DNA of 64,000 bases, taken from positions 248,001 to 312,000 of the forward strand of contig CBDCSM010000013.1 in NCBI GenBank assembly GCA_965221575.1, read 5' to 3'. Position numbers and translations under genes: made by a program. Of the stretch, positions 1-9,935 are shown piece after piece (within the stretch, counting starts at the first letter, position 1; every line of letters begins with the position of its first letter). The stretch is from JAPPHA01 sp965221575. Lineage in GTDB: Bacteria; Pseudomonadota; Alphaproteobacteria; Rhodobacterales; Rhodobacteraceae. The notes beneath the pieces are model-generated. The model saw only the letters and a list, made by a program, of their open reading frames with translations, searched no databases and was not told the origin of the DNA.

Positions 1-1
1 C

Positions 2-3000
2 CTGCTCCATGCAGAACGTGACCGGCAGGCCGGACTGAAGACAGGCGGCTACGTTTCCGGTTACCGGGGTTCGCCGCTTGGAGGCGTTGACCAGCAATTT
101 CACCGAGCTGGAGAGGAACTGGCCGCTGCCGGTGTCGTGTTCGAACCCGGCCTCAATGAAGATCTCGCGGCAACCGCGATCTGGGGCACCCAGCAGGCCG
201 AACTCCATGGTGAAGGCACCCAGGATGGGGTGTTCGGAATGTGGTACGGCAAAGGTCCCGGTGTCGACCGGTCCGGGGACGTTTTCCGGCACGGGAATCT
301 CGCCGGTAGCTCGCGAAATGGCGGTGTCGTTGTCCTGATGGGCGACGACCATACTTGCGAGAGTTCAACCACGGCCCACCAGAGCGAATTCGCCCTCGTC
401 GACGCAATGATCCCGATACTCAACCCGGCGGACATCGCGGACCTGCTCTCTTTCGGCCTGCATGGCTGGGCACTGTCCCGTTACGCCGGCACTTGGTGCG
501 GATTGAAATGCGTCAAGGAAATCATCGAATCCACCGCCGTCGTCGATGCAGCTCCATCGCGGTTTCAGGTCTGCCTGCCGAACGAAGACACCCGGCCGGC
601 AGACGGGCTCAACATCCGTCTCAACGACACCCCGCACGCCCAGGAAGCCCGGCTTCATCGCCACAAGATCGCCGCGGCCAGGGCGTATGTTCGCGCCAAT
701 AACCTCGACCGGATCGTATCCCGCCCCAAGGGGAAGCCGGCGATCGGGATTGTCAGCACCGGAAAGTCGTGGACCGACGTCATCCAGGCGATTGACGAAC
801 TCGGCCTCAACTCGCGATCGGCTCTCGAGGCCGGGATCGGCCTCTACAAGGTCGCCATGCCCTGGCCGCTTGAGCCTGGGACCCTGACCGAATTCGCGGC
901 CGGACTCGACCTGCTGATCGTGGTCGAAGAAAAACGCAGCCTCATCGAGCAGCAAGCACGCTCGATTCTCTACGGCCGCGCCAGCGCACCTCCGATCATC
1001 GGGAAAGAGGATGAAAACGGCAACGTTCTCTTCCCATCGGAATCGGCCCTCAATCCATTGCACATTGCTGCCGTGATCGGAGTTCGAGCAGCTGAACTTC
1101 GGGAAAATCTAAAGCTCAAGGATCGAAGCAACGAACTTGCCGCGATCCTGTCCAGTGAACACGATTCACAACTCGTTGAACGGAAACCCTATTTTTGTGC
1201 CGGCTGCCCTCACAACAGTTCGACGCACGTACCTGAGGATTCGCGCGCCTACGCCGGCATCGGTTGTCACTGGATGGTTCAATTCATGGACCGTCGCACC
1301 CTGGGCTACACGCACATGGGTGGCGAAGGCGCGAACTGGATCGGCGAAGCACGTTTTTCGAAACGCGGGCACGTGTTCCAGAACATGGGCGACGGCACAT
1401 ACAACCACTCCGGCCTGCTGGCGATACGTGCAGCGCTCGCATCCGGGACGAACATGACCTTCAAGATCCTGTACAACGACGCGGTCGCCATGACGGGAGG
1501 CCAAAGCCATGAAGGAAACCTGAGCCCACTTCAAATCGCCAGGGACGTCACCGCTCTCGGCGTATCGCAAGTGGATCTCGTGACGGACAGTCCCAAGTCA
1601 TACCGCGGACGCAAATTGCCGGGCGATACACGGGTTCATCACAGGGACCAACTGATGGAGGTCCAGACCGCGTTGTCCGAAACCGAGGGCGTGACGGTCC
1701 TGATCTACGAACAGACATGCGCCGCAGAAAAACGGCGACGAAGAAAACGCGGAACCCTGCCCGAGCCACCTCGGCGCGTATTCATCCACGAAGGAGTCTG
1801 CGAAGGGTGCGGCGACTGCGGCGTCCAGTCGAACTGCGTGGCGATTCTCCCGGTCGAGACCGAATTCGGGCGGAAACGCCAGATCGATCAATACTCCTGC
1901 AACAAGGACTTTTCGTGTGTTCGGGGTTTCTGCCCCAGTTTCGTGACGGTCGAAGACCCTGTCCTGCACGACGGACATCAGCCCGTTCGCGCGGTTGGTA
2001 TTGCCGTTCCGGAACCGGATCTCGAGACGCTGAAACGGCCCTGGTCAATCGCGGTCGCCGGTGTCGGCGGGACAGGCGTTGTCACCGTCGCCGCGCTGCT
2101 CGGAATGGCCGCTCATGTCGAGGGCCTCGGTTGTGGAATCGTCGACATGGCCGGGCTGGCCCAGAAGGGCGGCGCGGTTGTTTCCCATGTTCGTATCGCG
2201 AAATCTCCGTCCGATATCGGTGCGATCCGAATCGCGTCTCAAGGTGCGGATCTCGTCATCGGTTGCGACCTCGTCGTCTCGGGAAGTCGCGACATCGTTT
2301 CCCTGATTCGACCGGGACAAACCGGTGTGGTCGTCAACAGCAACGAACTCATGACGGGCGATTTTGTTCGGGATTCCGACTTTCGTTTGCCTGCCGACGA
2401 AATTTCCCGTTCGATTGCCGAGTTGGCCGGCGACGACATGACAACATTCGTCAATGCGACGAGGATCGCATCCGAGCGAATTGGCGACACCATTGCCGCA
2501 AATCTGTTCATGCTAGGTGTCGCGTTCCAAAAGGGTATGGTCCCGGTATCCGCGAATTCACTGCGTGAGGCCATCCGCATCAACGGAACTGCCGTCGAAA
2601 GCAACTTGCTGGCATTCGAAACGGGGCGGATTTGGGCCTATTCTCCCGAAGAGCTTTCCAAGGCTCATTCTCCCGCGTGCGCGAGCCAGGGAACGGAATT
2701 CCTGTCCGGTGACGCAAGCATCGAGGCCCTGGTCGAACGCCGCAGCGAACAGCTGGCAGAATACCAGAACCGGGCCTACGCCGACCGGTATCGACGATTG
2801 GTCAACACGGCCGCTGGAATCGATCGCGACCGCGCCAGCAGTGCGCCTGAAGGTCAAGTTCTTGAGAGTGATGAAAATCGGCTGACTCGCGCGGTTGCGC
2901 ATTCGTTTTTCAAGTTGATGGCGTACAAGGACGAATACGAAGTCGCCAGGTTGTACTCCGACCCTTCGTTCGAGACTTCACTCGAGCGAATGTTCAAGTC

Positions 3001-3406
3001 CCATGGCCGGCTGAAGCTCCATCTCGCGCCACCATTGCTCGCCCGGCGAGAGCCTTCTTCGGGCCGCATGAAAAAACGGGAATTCGGACCATGGATATTC
3101 TCCGTTCTCAGGCTGCTCAGCAAACTGAGGAAATTACGCGGGACGCCGTTTGATCCGTTCGGGTATACCCGGGAACGGCAGATGGAACGCCAGTTGATTT
3201 CGGACTATGAGAAGCTGGTTCAGCACATGGCGGAGATTGGCCCGGCATTGGACTATAACGTCGCTGTCGATCTTGCCAGGCTACCGGAAACCATCCGAGG
3301 ATTTGGTCCCGTCAAGGTTGAAAATGTTGAAAAGGCCAAAAAAAAGCGGGAAGAACTGCTCGGAAACCTCATGATGGCACCGTTAACAAGCGTTGACGCT
3401 GACTGA
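2..3406 (+). CDS. Indolepyruvate:ferredoxin oxidoreductase, fused alpha/beta type (5' partial)
   Basis: The reading frame is open from base 2, so the true start lies outside the window. The enzyme oxidatively decarboxylates aryl or branched 2-oxo acids to acyl-CoA, passing electrons to ferredoxin, in the cytoplasm. Domains in order: an N-terminal region beginning GGYVSGYRGSPLGG (bases about 47-88), a ThDP-binding region with GDGTYNHSG near bases 1390-1415, two cysteine-rich patches (CAGCPHN near 1198; CEGCGDCGVQSNC near 1800-1840, a ferredoxin-like Fe-S site), then a gamma-type domain beginning AVAGVGGTGVVT near 2050. About 1,135 residues are present, close to the usual length of fused IOR proteins, so little is missing. 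The fused architecture is common in proteobacteria. Family assignment is firm; the exact 2-oxo acid is not known from sequence. Confidence 0.93.
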   Translation: MLHAERDRQAGLKTGGYVSGYRGSPLGGVDQQFHRAGEELAAAGVVFEPGLNEDLAATAIWGTQQAELHGEGTQDGVFGMWYGKGPGVDRSGDVFRHGNLAGSSRNGGVVVLMGDDHTCESSTTAHQSEFALVDAMIPILNPADIADLLSFGLHGWALSRYAGTWCGLKCVKEIIESTAVVDAAPSRFQVCLPNEDTRPADGLNIRLNDTPHAQEARLHRHKIAAARAYVRANNLDRIVSRPKGKPAIGIVSTGKSWTDVIQAIDELGLNSRSALEAGIGLYKVAMPWPLEPGTLTEFAAGLDLLIVVEEKRSLIEQQARSILYGRASAPPIIGKEDENGNVLFPSESALNPLHIAAVIGVRAAELRENLKLKDRSNELAAILSSEHDSQLVERKPYFCAGCPHNSSTHVPEDSRAYAGIGCHWMVQFMDRRTLGYTHMGGEGANWIGEARFSKRGHVFQNMGDGTYNHSGLLAIRAALASGTNMTFKILYNDAVAMTGGQSHEGNLSPLQIARDVTALGVSQVDLVTDSPKSYRGRKLPGDTRVHHRDQLMEVQTALSETEGVTVLIYEQTCAAEKRRRRKRGTLPEPPRRVFIHEGVCEGCGDCGVQSNCVAILPVETEFGRKRQIDQYSCNKDFSCVRGFCPSFVTVEDPVLHDGHQPVRAVGIAVPEPDLETLKRPWSIAVAGVGGTGVVTVAALLGMAAHVEGLGCGIVDMAGLAQKGGAVVSHVRIAKSPSDIGAIRIASQGADLVIGCDLVVSGSRDIVSLIRPGQTGVVVNSNELMTGDFVRDSDFRLPADEISRSIAELAGDDMTTFVNATRIASERIGDTIAANLFMLGVAFQKGMVPVSANSLREAIRINGTAVESNLLAFETGRIWAYSPEELSKAHSPACASQGTEFLSGDASIEALVERRSEQLAEYQNRAYADRYRRLVNTAAGIDRDRASSAPEGQVLESDENRLTRAVAHSFFKLMAYKDEYEVARLYSDPSFETSLERMFKSHGRLKLHLAPPLLARREPSSGRMKKREFGPWIFSVLRLLSKLRKLRGTPFDPFGYTRERQMERQLISDYEKLVQHMAEIGPALDYNVAVDLARLPETIRGFGPVKVENVEKAKKKREELLGNLMMAPLTSVDAD

Positions 3407-3492
3407 ATCCCGTTTCGACGGACTTTCGTTGCTCGGTACACTGCGACATCCGGCAAGGTCGCCTGACCTGCCCAAGAAAGACGGATGGGCAC

Positions 3493-3963
3493 ATGGCCAA
3501 GGACCACACCTACAACGCGACGGTGACCTGGACCGGCAACCGGGACGAAGGCACGCGGCACTACCGGGACTACGGCCGCGAGCATGAAATCTCCTGTCCC
3601 GGAAAGCCGGTCATCCGGGGCTCGGCCGATCCGGCCTACCTGGGCGACTCTGCCCGGCACAACCCGGAGGACCTGCTGGTGGCCGCGCTCTCGGCCTGCC
3701 ACATGCTCTGGTACCTGCACCTGTGCTCGACCGCCGGAATCGTGGTGACGGCCTACGAGGACAAGGCCGGCGGCACGATGCGGACTCACACGGACGGCGC
3801 CGGTGAGTTCACAGAGGTAACGCTCCGGCCGCGGGTCACGCTCGCCGGCGGCAGCGACGCGGCGGTGGCGGAACGGCTGCACGAAACGGCGAACGCGATG
3901 TGCTTCATCGCTCGCTCGGTCAACTTCCCGGTAACGCATGTGCCGGAGATCGTGATCGAATAG
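3493..3963 (+). CDS. OsmC family protein
   Basis: 156 residues, normal for OsmC/Ohr-type proteins, which are small thiol-dependent peroxidases or related stress proteins of the cytoplasm. The family hallmarks are the ARHNPEDLLVAALSACHM helix (residues about 54-71), with the conserved first cysteine, and a second cysteine in NAMCFIARSVNFPV near residue 137. The start ATG at 3493 gives the usual short beta-strand N-terminus. It lies 86 bases after the oxidoreductase on the same strand but has no obvious functional tie to it. The substrate (organic hydroperoxide or other) cannot be decided. The end is followed by a short gap and the convergent tRNA-Asp gene. Confidence 0.9.
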   Translation: MAKDHTYNATVTWTGNRDEGTRHYRDYGREHEISCPGKPVIRGSADPAYLGDSARHNPEDLLVAALSACHMLWYLHLCSTAGIVVTAYEDKAGGTMRTHTDGAGEFTEVTLRPRVTLAGGSDAAVAERLHETANAMCFIARSVNFPVTHVPEIVIE

Positions 3964-4117
3964 ACCTGGAAGGCATGGCGCCGTGCTCGGGCCCGATTGA
4001 GGATCGCATTGGCCGGAGAGCCACCGGACCGAAGGTGGGGTTACGGATGCAGCAAGGTCCCGGCCTGTTGAAGCCATCAACAGAACCGCGAGAAACGGCC
4101 TGACTTTCGGGGGCTGG

Positions 4118-4194
4118 TGGCGCGGTTGACGGGGCTCGAACCCGCGACCTTCGGCGTGACAGGCCGACACTCTAACCGACTGAGCTACAACCGC
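4118..4194 (-). tRNA. tRNA-Asp (anticodon GTC)
   Basis: Read on the minus strand the sequence starts GCGGTTGTAGCTCAGTCGG and ends with TCGAGCCCCGTCAACCGC, G, CCA. The acceptor stem GCGGTTG/CAACCGC is perfect. The anticodon loop CTGTCAC sits on a GGC..GCC stem and reads GTC. The CCA is encoded (4118-4120). It lies 129 bases downstream of the tRNA-Val gene on the same strand. Confidence 0.97.
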
Positions 4195-4323
4195 GCGATT
4201 TCCCTTTAGGCACCGACACGATTGACGTCAAGACTCGGGCGGTTGAATTCCCTAAGCCTGTCCGCCTTTGCCAACCGGGATCTCAAGTCGAAAGAGAACC
4301 GGGGGACTAGAATTTCCTGATTC

Positions 4324-4399
<76 letters not shown>

Positions 4400-4562
4400 C
4401 CCGATGCGCCAATAATGACATATGCGGCGTTCTGCAAGCTGACTACGCCGAACTCAACCCACCGACTCTCATCCAACACCACACCGGTACGCGGCCCGTC
4501 AGGCATCCGGCAGTTAAGGCACCGTCGTCGAAAATCGCCTCAGTTGATCTGGCGAAGCCTCG

Positions 4563-6971
4563 TCAATGCGTGGCAGTGGAAATGTCGCGGTCGGTTCTCG
4601 CAGCAATGGCGGCGAACTCCGCTTCGAATTCCGCGTCATCCCATTCGACCGGTTCAGGCTGACGCACCAGCGCCATCTTGAGAACATCTTCGACCGAGTT
4701 GACGGGCACGATCGTGAGATTGTTCACGACGCCTTCATCAATCTCACGCAAGTCCTTTTCGTTGTCTTTCGGGATGACGACGGTGCTTATGCCGCCCCGA
4801 AGAGCCGCCAACAGTTTCTCTTTCAGGCCCCCGATCGGAAGCACGTTGCCACGAAGCGTGATTTCCCCGGTCATCGCAATGTTCTTGTAGACCGGAATGC
4901 CTGTCAGCACCGACACGATCGCCGTGACCATGGCGATTCCCGCGGACGGGCCGTCCTTTGGTGTTGCTCCTTCAGGAACATGGACATGGATATCCATGCG
5001 GGCGAATTGAGTGGGTTTGACACCGATTCGGGGAGACATTGAACGAACGAGAGAGGATGCGGCGTCGATCGATTCCTTCATGACGTCGCCAAGTTTTCCC
5101 GTCGTCTTCATCTGCCCCTTGCCGGGCATCTTGAGCGCCTCGATCGAGAGCAGGTCTCCCCCCGCCTGGGTCCAGGCGAGTCCGGTCGCAACACCGACCT
5201 GGTCAAGCTCCTCCGCCAGGCCATACTTGAAACGGCGAACGCCGAGGAAGTCCTCGAGATTGTCGAGATCAACGGAGACGGACTCCGAATTGCCACGTAC
5301 AATTTCCGTTACCGACTTGCGCGCAAGCTTGGCAATTTCGCGTTCCAGATTTCGTACACCTGCTTCGCGGGTATAGGTCCTGATGATCTGGACGAGCGCA
5401 TCATCGGACAATCCGAACTCGTGCTCCTTGAGCCCGTGGCGGGACAACTGTTTCGGGAACAGATGCCTGCGCGCGATCTCGAGCTTTTCGTCCTCCGTGT
5501 AGCCGGGAAGCGCAATCGTCTCCATCCGGTCGAGCAAGGGTTCAGGCATGTTGTACGTATTTGCCGTCGTCAGGAACATGACGTTGGAAAGATCGTACTC
5601 GAATTCGAGATAGTGATCCGTGAACGTCGAATTCTGTTCGGGATCGAGAACCTCCAGCATCGCCGACGCGGGATCGCCGCGAAAATCGCGGCCCATCTTG
5701 TCGATCTCATCGAGGAGGATCAGCGGATTGATCGTTTTCCCCTTTTTCATCGAATAGATGATCTTGCCCGGCATCGACCCGATGTACGTGCGCCTGTGAC
5801 CGCGAATCTCGGCTTCGTCACGGACACCGCCCAGCGAAATCCGAATGAACTCCCGTCCCGTCGCCCTTGCCACGGACTTTCCAAGCGACGTCTTTCCGAC
5901 CCCGGGTGGACCGACCAGGCACAGGATCGGTCCGCGCAGCTTCGTGGACCTCTGCTGTACGGCAAGGTACTCGACGATGCGTTCCTTGACCTTTTCCAGG
6001 CCATAGTGATCCGCGTCCAGGACTTCCTGGGCAGCGTTCAGATCCTTGCGGACGCGGCTTTTCTTCCCCCAGGGAATCGAGAGTATCCATTCGAGGTAGT
6101 TCCGAACGACGGTGGCTTCGGCCGACATTGGCGGCATTTGCCGGAATTTCTTCAGTTCGCCCTCTGCCCTCTCGCGCGCCTCCTTGGACAGTTTCGTCTT
6201 GGAAATCCGTTCCTCGATCTCTCCGGCTTCGTCGACGCTTCCCTCACCGTCGCCAAGTTCTTTCTGGATCGCCTTCATCTGTTCGTTCAGATAATATTCC
6301 CTTTGGGTCCGCTCCATCTGTGTCTTGACGCGACGCTTGATCTTCTTCTCAACCCTCAGGACCGACAGCTCACTCTCGAGATGAACCCAAATGGCTTCCA
6401 GCCGCTCGCCCAGGTCGACGGTTTCCAGCAACTCCTGTTTCTTGTTGAGCGGAATTGCCAGGTGGCTCGCGACAATGTCCGCGAGGGTCGAAGGCGTCGT
6501 CTCTTCGGAAATGGCGGAGATGGCGTCATCCGAAACCTGTTTGCTGGCCTTGGCATAGGTCCCGAATGCCTTGATCACCGCCTTGAACAGCGGCTTGGAG
6601 TATCCGTCGTCGGACTCGACGTCGGGGAATGGTTCGACTTCGACCTCGTAGTAATCCTCTTCCCGAACATATTCGAGAATCCGTACGCGCTCCTTGCCCT
6701 CCACGATAACCTTGACGGTTCCATCCGGTAGCTTGAGGAGCTGAACGACCGAGGCAAGAACGCCGATCGAATAGATGCCTGACGGATCAGGGTCGCCGTC
6801 GGACGAATCCTTCTGGGCCACCAGGAGGATCGGGGTGTCCTCGTTCATCACGAGTTCCAGAGCACGTATCGACTTGTCGCGCCCCACGAACAGTGGAACG
6901 ATCATGTGCGGGAACACGACGATATCCCGCAATGGCAGAACCGGACACCTGTTCCCGGGTTTCTTAGTCAT
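4563..6971 (-). CDS. lon: ATP-dependent Lon protease
   Basis: 802 residues, the normal length for bacterial LonA. It is the cytoplasmic hexameric AAA+ serine protease that removes damaged and selected regulatory proteins. Domains: N-terminal substrate domain (about 8-205, starting PVLPLRDIVVFPHM), a coiled-coil helical linker (about 205-300), AAA+ module with Walker A GPPGVGKTS near residue 355 and a Walker B ILLDEIDK, and a C-terminal protease domain with the catalytic serine in PKDGPSAGIAM (about 678) and the catalytic lysine in GGLKEKLLAAL (about 721). All key residues are intact. The start at 6971 gives the standard N-terminus. Upstream lies a heat-shock-like promoter; downstream on the same strand are tRNA-Val and tRNA-Asp. 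Confidence 0.98.
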   Translation of the reverse strand: MTKKPGNRCPVLPLRDIVVFPHMIVPLFVGRDKSIRALELVMNEDTPILLVAQKDSSDGDPDPSGIYSIGVLASVVQLLKLPDGTVKVIVEGKERVRILEYVREEDYYEVEVEPFPDVESDDGYSKPLFKAVIKAFGTYAKASKQVSDDAISAISEETTPSTLADIVASHLAIPLNKKQELLETVDLGERLEAIWVHLESELSVLRVEKKIKRRVKTQMERTQREYYLNEQMKAIQKELGDGEGSVDEAGEIEERISKTKLSKEARERAEGELKKFRQMPPMSAEATVVRNYLEWILSIPWGKKSRVRKDLNAAQEVLDADHYGLEKVKERIVEYLAVQQRSTKLRGPILCLVGPPGVGKTSLGKSVARATGREFIRISLGGVRDEAEIRGHRRTYIGSMPGKIIYSMKKGKTINPLILLDEIDKMGRDFRGDPASAMLEVLDPEQNSTFTDHYLEFEYDLSNVMFLTTANTYNMPEPLLDRMETIALPGYTEDEKLEIARRHLFPKQLSRHGLKEHEFGLSDDALVQIIRTYTREAGVRNLEREIAKLARKSVTEIVRGNSESVSVDLDNLEDFLGVRRFKYGLAEELDQVGVATGLAWTQAGGDLLSIEALKMPGKGQMKTTGKLGDVMKESIDAASSLVRSMSPRIGVKPTQFARMDIHVHVPEGATPKDGPSAGIAMVTAIVSVLTGIPVYKNIAMTGEITLRGNVLPIGGLKEKLLAALRGGISTVVIPKDNEKDLREIDEGVVNNLTIVPVNSVEDVLKMALVRQPEPVEWDDAEFEAEFAAIAARTDRDISTATH

Positions 6972-7107
6972 GGTTTCGTCCTGTCAATCCTGAAACTGGG
7001 TGACACAGAAATCCGGCAATCGGCCCTGGCTCTTCGCGGACTCCGTGCCGTGCCGCACGAACGAGCCAACTGACGAGGCCGTCTCCTGATCATGGTGCAC
7101 GCAATTT

Positions 7108-7136
7108 ATCTGGAATTGCAAACCGGATTTGTCAAG
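7108..7136 (-). promoter_or_regulatory. Putative lon promoter, heat-shock (RpoH)-like
   Basis: On the minus strand CTTGAC (7136-7131) is followed after 17 bases by CCAGAT (7113-7108). This is close to the alphaproteobacterial RpoH pattern (CTTG, about 17 bases, CCATNT-like). TTGACA in the same place could also serve the housekeeping sigma factor. It would leave a leader of about 125 bases before lon, whose orthologues are commonly heat-inducible. Prediction by eye only. Confidence 0.45.
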
Positions 7137-7141
7137 GATCA

Positions 7142-7529
7142 CGGACCCAATGAAACACCCGGGTTACCGTGTTCAGACTACAAATACCGAATTCAACGCC
7201 GCTGCCGTCAAAACATAGACAATACCGCGCGGTCGACGAATGCCGTCAATACGAAACCTGCGGCGCGGCTACCCGCGCCATCATGACGGTCGCCTTCGGG
7301 GCGACAAATCCCGCCTGGATTCCGACGGATCGTTCTGGGTTTTGGCCTGGGCGGCAACCGGGCACTGGCGCCGGCGGACGGATTTTCCGGATCGCATTCC
7401 ACGGAATGGCGCAAGGTCACGGCTGTCGCGGGACAAAAGACTCCGGTGCAAAGGTCAGTCATTTCGACGGTCGTGCCAGACGGAAATCCAGCCTGTTCGC
7501 AACAGGATCGCCGCCGGTTCTCGTGCCGG
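7142..7529. other. Gap between lon promoter and MocA gene: no gene supported
   Basis: Only short overlapping open frames without recognisable motifs or good ribosome-binding sites are present. A perfect 6-bp stem (GTCGCC/GGCGAC, 7289-7305) with a TTCGG loop is seen but has no T-tract on either strand. Confidence 0.5.
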
Positions 7530-8531
7530 TCAATCCAGGGGACCCTTCAGCCGGACAGGCCTTGCAGTTCGCACGGAATCCCTGGCCGCATCGGCGATCT
7601 GCTGCGCCGCGAGGCCGTCCTCCAGTGATGGCAAACCGGAGGTGTCGCCCGATCGGATCGCTCCAACGAACGTGTGCAATTCGTCGGCATAGGTCGGAGC
7701 AAACCGTTCGTACCATGTCGGCATGAGCCCGTCCTGCGACTGCCCTCCGGCCTTGCTTCTCAGGAATCGTCCTACCGGTTCCTGAAACGTCTGAAGCATG
7801 CCCAGCGATCCGTGCACTTCGACCCGCTCGTCCTGTCCATAGGCGGCGCGCCAACTGAAATCGAACTGGCACAGTGCGCCGCTGGGCATTCGCATCGTGA
7901 TCATCGCCGTGTCGACCTCGCCGATGTCGGCGAATGAAGGGTTCACGAGCGCCGACCCCATGGCATAGAGTTCCACTGGATGTTCCCCGGTGATCCACCG
8001 CGCCAGGTCGTAGAAGTGCGCGCCTTTTTCGCCAAACAATCCCCCTGATGTGCGGGTGAATTCCACGCTGGGCGGCGAGGCAGTGCGGGAAGTCACCAGG
8101 ATTGTCTCGACACGGCCGATCTCGCCCGCCGACACGGCCGCCTTGATACCGGCGTATCCGGCGTCGAACCGGCGATTGAAGGCAGTGGCGGCCACCAGAT
8201 CCGCCCGGCGCGCCGAAGTAACGATTTGCCGGGCCGTCATCCGGTCGGAAGCCAGCGGTTTTTCACAGAGGAACGGAACGCCCGCAACGATGCAGGCTGC
8301 CGCGACCTCGCCGTGCGAACCCGTCGAGGACGCAATGATCGCGCCGTCCAGGTCGCGCCCCAGGGCCTCCTCGACGGATTGGACGGCCAATGAACCGAAT
8401 TTGGTGGCAAGGGATTCGGCGGCATCGGGAATCTTGTCGCAGACCACGGCGAGCCTGGCTTCCGGATGCGCGGCGACATTGAGCGCGTGAATTCGGCCGA
8501 TTGCCCCCGCACCGATTATCGCAAGTCGCAT
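7530..8531 (-). CDS. Gfo/Idh/MocA family oxidoreductase
   Basis: 333 residues, typical for this family of NAD(P)-dependent sugar or polyol dehydrogenases. The Rossmann motif IGAGAIGRIHA is at residues 5-15 and the family's EKPLA motif near residue 92. The Gfo/Idh/MocA C-terminal domain follows, with EKGAHFYDLARW around 170 holding the conserved catalytic-region histidine. The ATG at 8531 has a strong GGGAGGAG ribosome-binding site about 5 bases upstream. It is the last gene of the minus-strand set running from the GMC oxidoreductase at 13615, and ends it 61 bases after the TPR gene. Context suggests oxidation of the sugar or polyol imported by the divergent transporter. The exact substrate is not inferable. 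Confidence 0.9.
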   Translation of the reverse strand: MRLAIIGAGAIGRIHALNVAAHPEARLAVVCDKIPDAAESLATKFGSLAVQSVEEALGRDLDGAIIASSTGSHGEVAAACIVAGVPFLCEKPLASDRMTARQIVTSARRADLVAATAFNRRFDAGYAGIKAAVSAGEIGRVETILVTSRTASPPSVEFTRTSGGLFGEKGAHFYDLARWITGEHPVELYAMGSALVNPSFADIGEVDTAMITMRMPSGALCQFDFSWRAAYGQDERVEVHGSLGMLQTFQEPVGRFLRSKAGGQSQDGLMPTWYERFAPTYADELHTFVGAIRSGDTSGLPSLEDGLAAQQIADAARDSVRTARPVRLKGPLD

Positions 8532-8592
8532 GGTTCTCCTCCCACGTTCGGAGCCTGTCGATCAGGCGGCGGGTTGATCCCTGGCCTGGCCT

Positions 8593-9918
8593 TCAAGCTG
8601 CCTCGAGATCAGACAACCTGGCCTGCATCGGAACTGAACCCGGGCGAAGGTCAAGGTACTCGTGAAGCAGGCGGCGCGACAGCGCCGTATCGCCGGACGC
8701 GATTGCGCAGTCGATCAGGTAGATGTCGAGAACATCACGTTGCGCCTTGCTGCCGCCCATGTACGGAAACGCGAAACGCGCGGTAAGCAACCGGTCCGTC
8801 GCCCGGGCGGGATCGCCGGCCATTCGTGCGGCCAGGGCCTCGGCCAGCGGTACCGCAATGCGGCCGGCTGCCTCGGCATCGAATGATCCTTTGGCCTTGG
8901 CATAGCCTGCGAGCGAAGCGGAAAGGCGTCGCAGCCCCGCGCCGTCTTCTGCCATTGCCAGCACGAACAGCGTGTGCACATCGTTGAAGGTCAGGATGCG
9001 GTCGTCAACCATGTACAGGGCTGCCTTGGCAAGATCGTCCCACCGCCCTCCGCAGTCCACGCCCGCGGCCTCCAGCCGCAACAGGAACGACGCGCAATCG
9101 GACATCTCCAGGTAACCCGGCACCCCTTGCGGCGCGAGCCGCCGGTCGTAATGGTCGAGCGCACTGTCGTAATGGCCCTCCTCGTAGATGAACAACGCCT
9201 CGTGCCACAACAGGTGATGCCGCATCGGTCCGCGCCCTTCCCAAAAGCTGGCCGGGCGCTCCATCCAGTCCAGCCCTTCGATCAGCCGCCCCTCGGCTTC
9301 CATCACATGCGCCACGGAATGCACCGACCAGAGATCGTCGGGCTCCAGCTCGGCACCGCGCCGGCCGAGGGCCTCCGCGCGCGCGTATTCGCCGGCCTCT
9401 TCCAGCCCCATGCACGCCATGCCGAAAACGAACCCGGCACCGGGAATCGTATCGTCCCAGTCGGCCAGGGAGCGGCCCGCCAGGGATCGCATGTAATCGG
9501 GGCGTCCCAGCATCATCGCGGTGAAATGCTGCACGCGAAGCGCTAGAAGGTCGCGCGGCGTGTCGGTCAGGATCGCGTCCCACATTCGCTGCGCGCCCAG
9601 GGCGTCGGCATCGAGCCACGCTTTCAGGGCGCTTACATGCAACCGCTCGGCCCGCGTCGCGGTCCGGGAGAGCGCCTCGGCGCGTGCATGGGCTTCGGCG
9701 GCGGCGGGCATGTCGGAGCCCAGGCGCGAGTATAGCAGCAGGTAGCCCCTGAGAACCCAGCCCGCGGGAACTTCCGGGTCGTCCCGCAAGAGGCTGTCGA
9801 CCCTGTCCATCGCGTCGGCGCGGAAGGTGAAGTAGCTGTGCATCGCGGCGAAAAGCCTGTCCGCCGAAGCCTCGGCACCCATGGTCCACGTCACGCCGCG
9901 AGGATCTCGGACAAGCAA
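8593..9918 (-). CDS. Tetratricopeptide-repeat protein, TTC38-like
   Basis: About 441 residues, all-helical with degenerate TPR-like repeats (alanine-rich pairs such as PAAAEAHARAEALSRTATRAER and EEAGEYARAEALGRRGAELEP). The conserved block VAHVMEAEGRLIEGLDWM followed by HHLLWHEALFIYEEGHYDSAL resembles the TTC38 family, whose biochemical role is unknown. There is no signal peptide or membrane segment, so it is probably cytoplasmic. The start used is TTG at 9918, preceded by a GGGGG tract; an in-frame ATG lies 12 codons downstream. It sits 17 bases after the alcohol dehydrogenase gene and within the operon, implying a role in the same sugar or polyol pathway, perhaps as a scaffold or an uncharacterised enzyme. 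Confidence 0.65.
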   Translation of the reverse strand: MLVRDPRGVTWTMGAEASADRLFAAMHSYFTFRADAMDRVDSLLRDDPEVPAGWVLRGYLLLYSRLGSDMPAAAEAHARAEALSRTATRAERLHVSALKAWLDADALGAQRMWDAILTDTPRDLLALRVQHFTAMMLGRPDYMRSLAGRSLADWDDTIPGAGFVFGMACMGLEEAGEYARAEALGRRGAELEPDDLWSVHSVAHVMEAEGRLIEGLDWMERPASFWEGRGPMRHHLLWHEALFIYEEGHYDSALDHYDRRLAPQGVPGYLEMSDCASFLLRLEAAGVDCGGRWDDLAKAALYMVDDRILTFNDVHTLFVLAMAEDGAGLRRLSASLAGYAKAKGSFDAEAAGRIAVPLAEALAARMAGDPARATDRLLTARFAFPYMGGSKAQRDVLDIYLIDCAIASGDTALSRRLLHEYLDLRPGSVPMQARLSDLEAA

Positions 9919-9935
9919 TTCGGCCCCCGCTACGC

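Noticed and set aside
365..1063. Long minus-strand open frame (232 codons) opposite the oxidoreductase gene
   Set aside because: It lies antisense inside a gene with clear domain motifs and has no motif of its own; high G+C commonly creates such shadows.
5421..6731. 436-codon plus-strand open frame opposite lon
   Set aside because: Antisense shadow of a fully conserved lon; arginine- and leucine-rich, with no recognisable domain.
7289..7305. GTCGCC-TTCGG-GGCGAC stem-loop as a terminator
   Set aside because: No T-run on either strand and no gene end close by.
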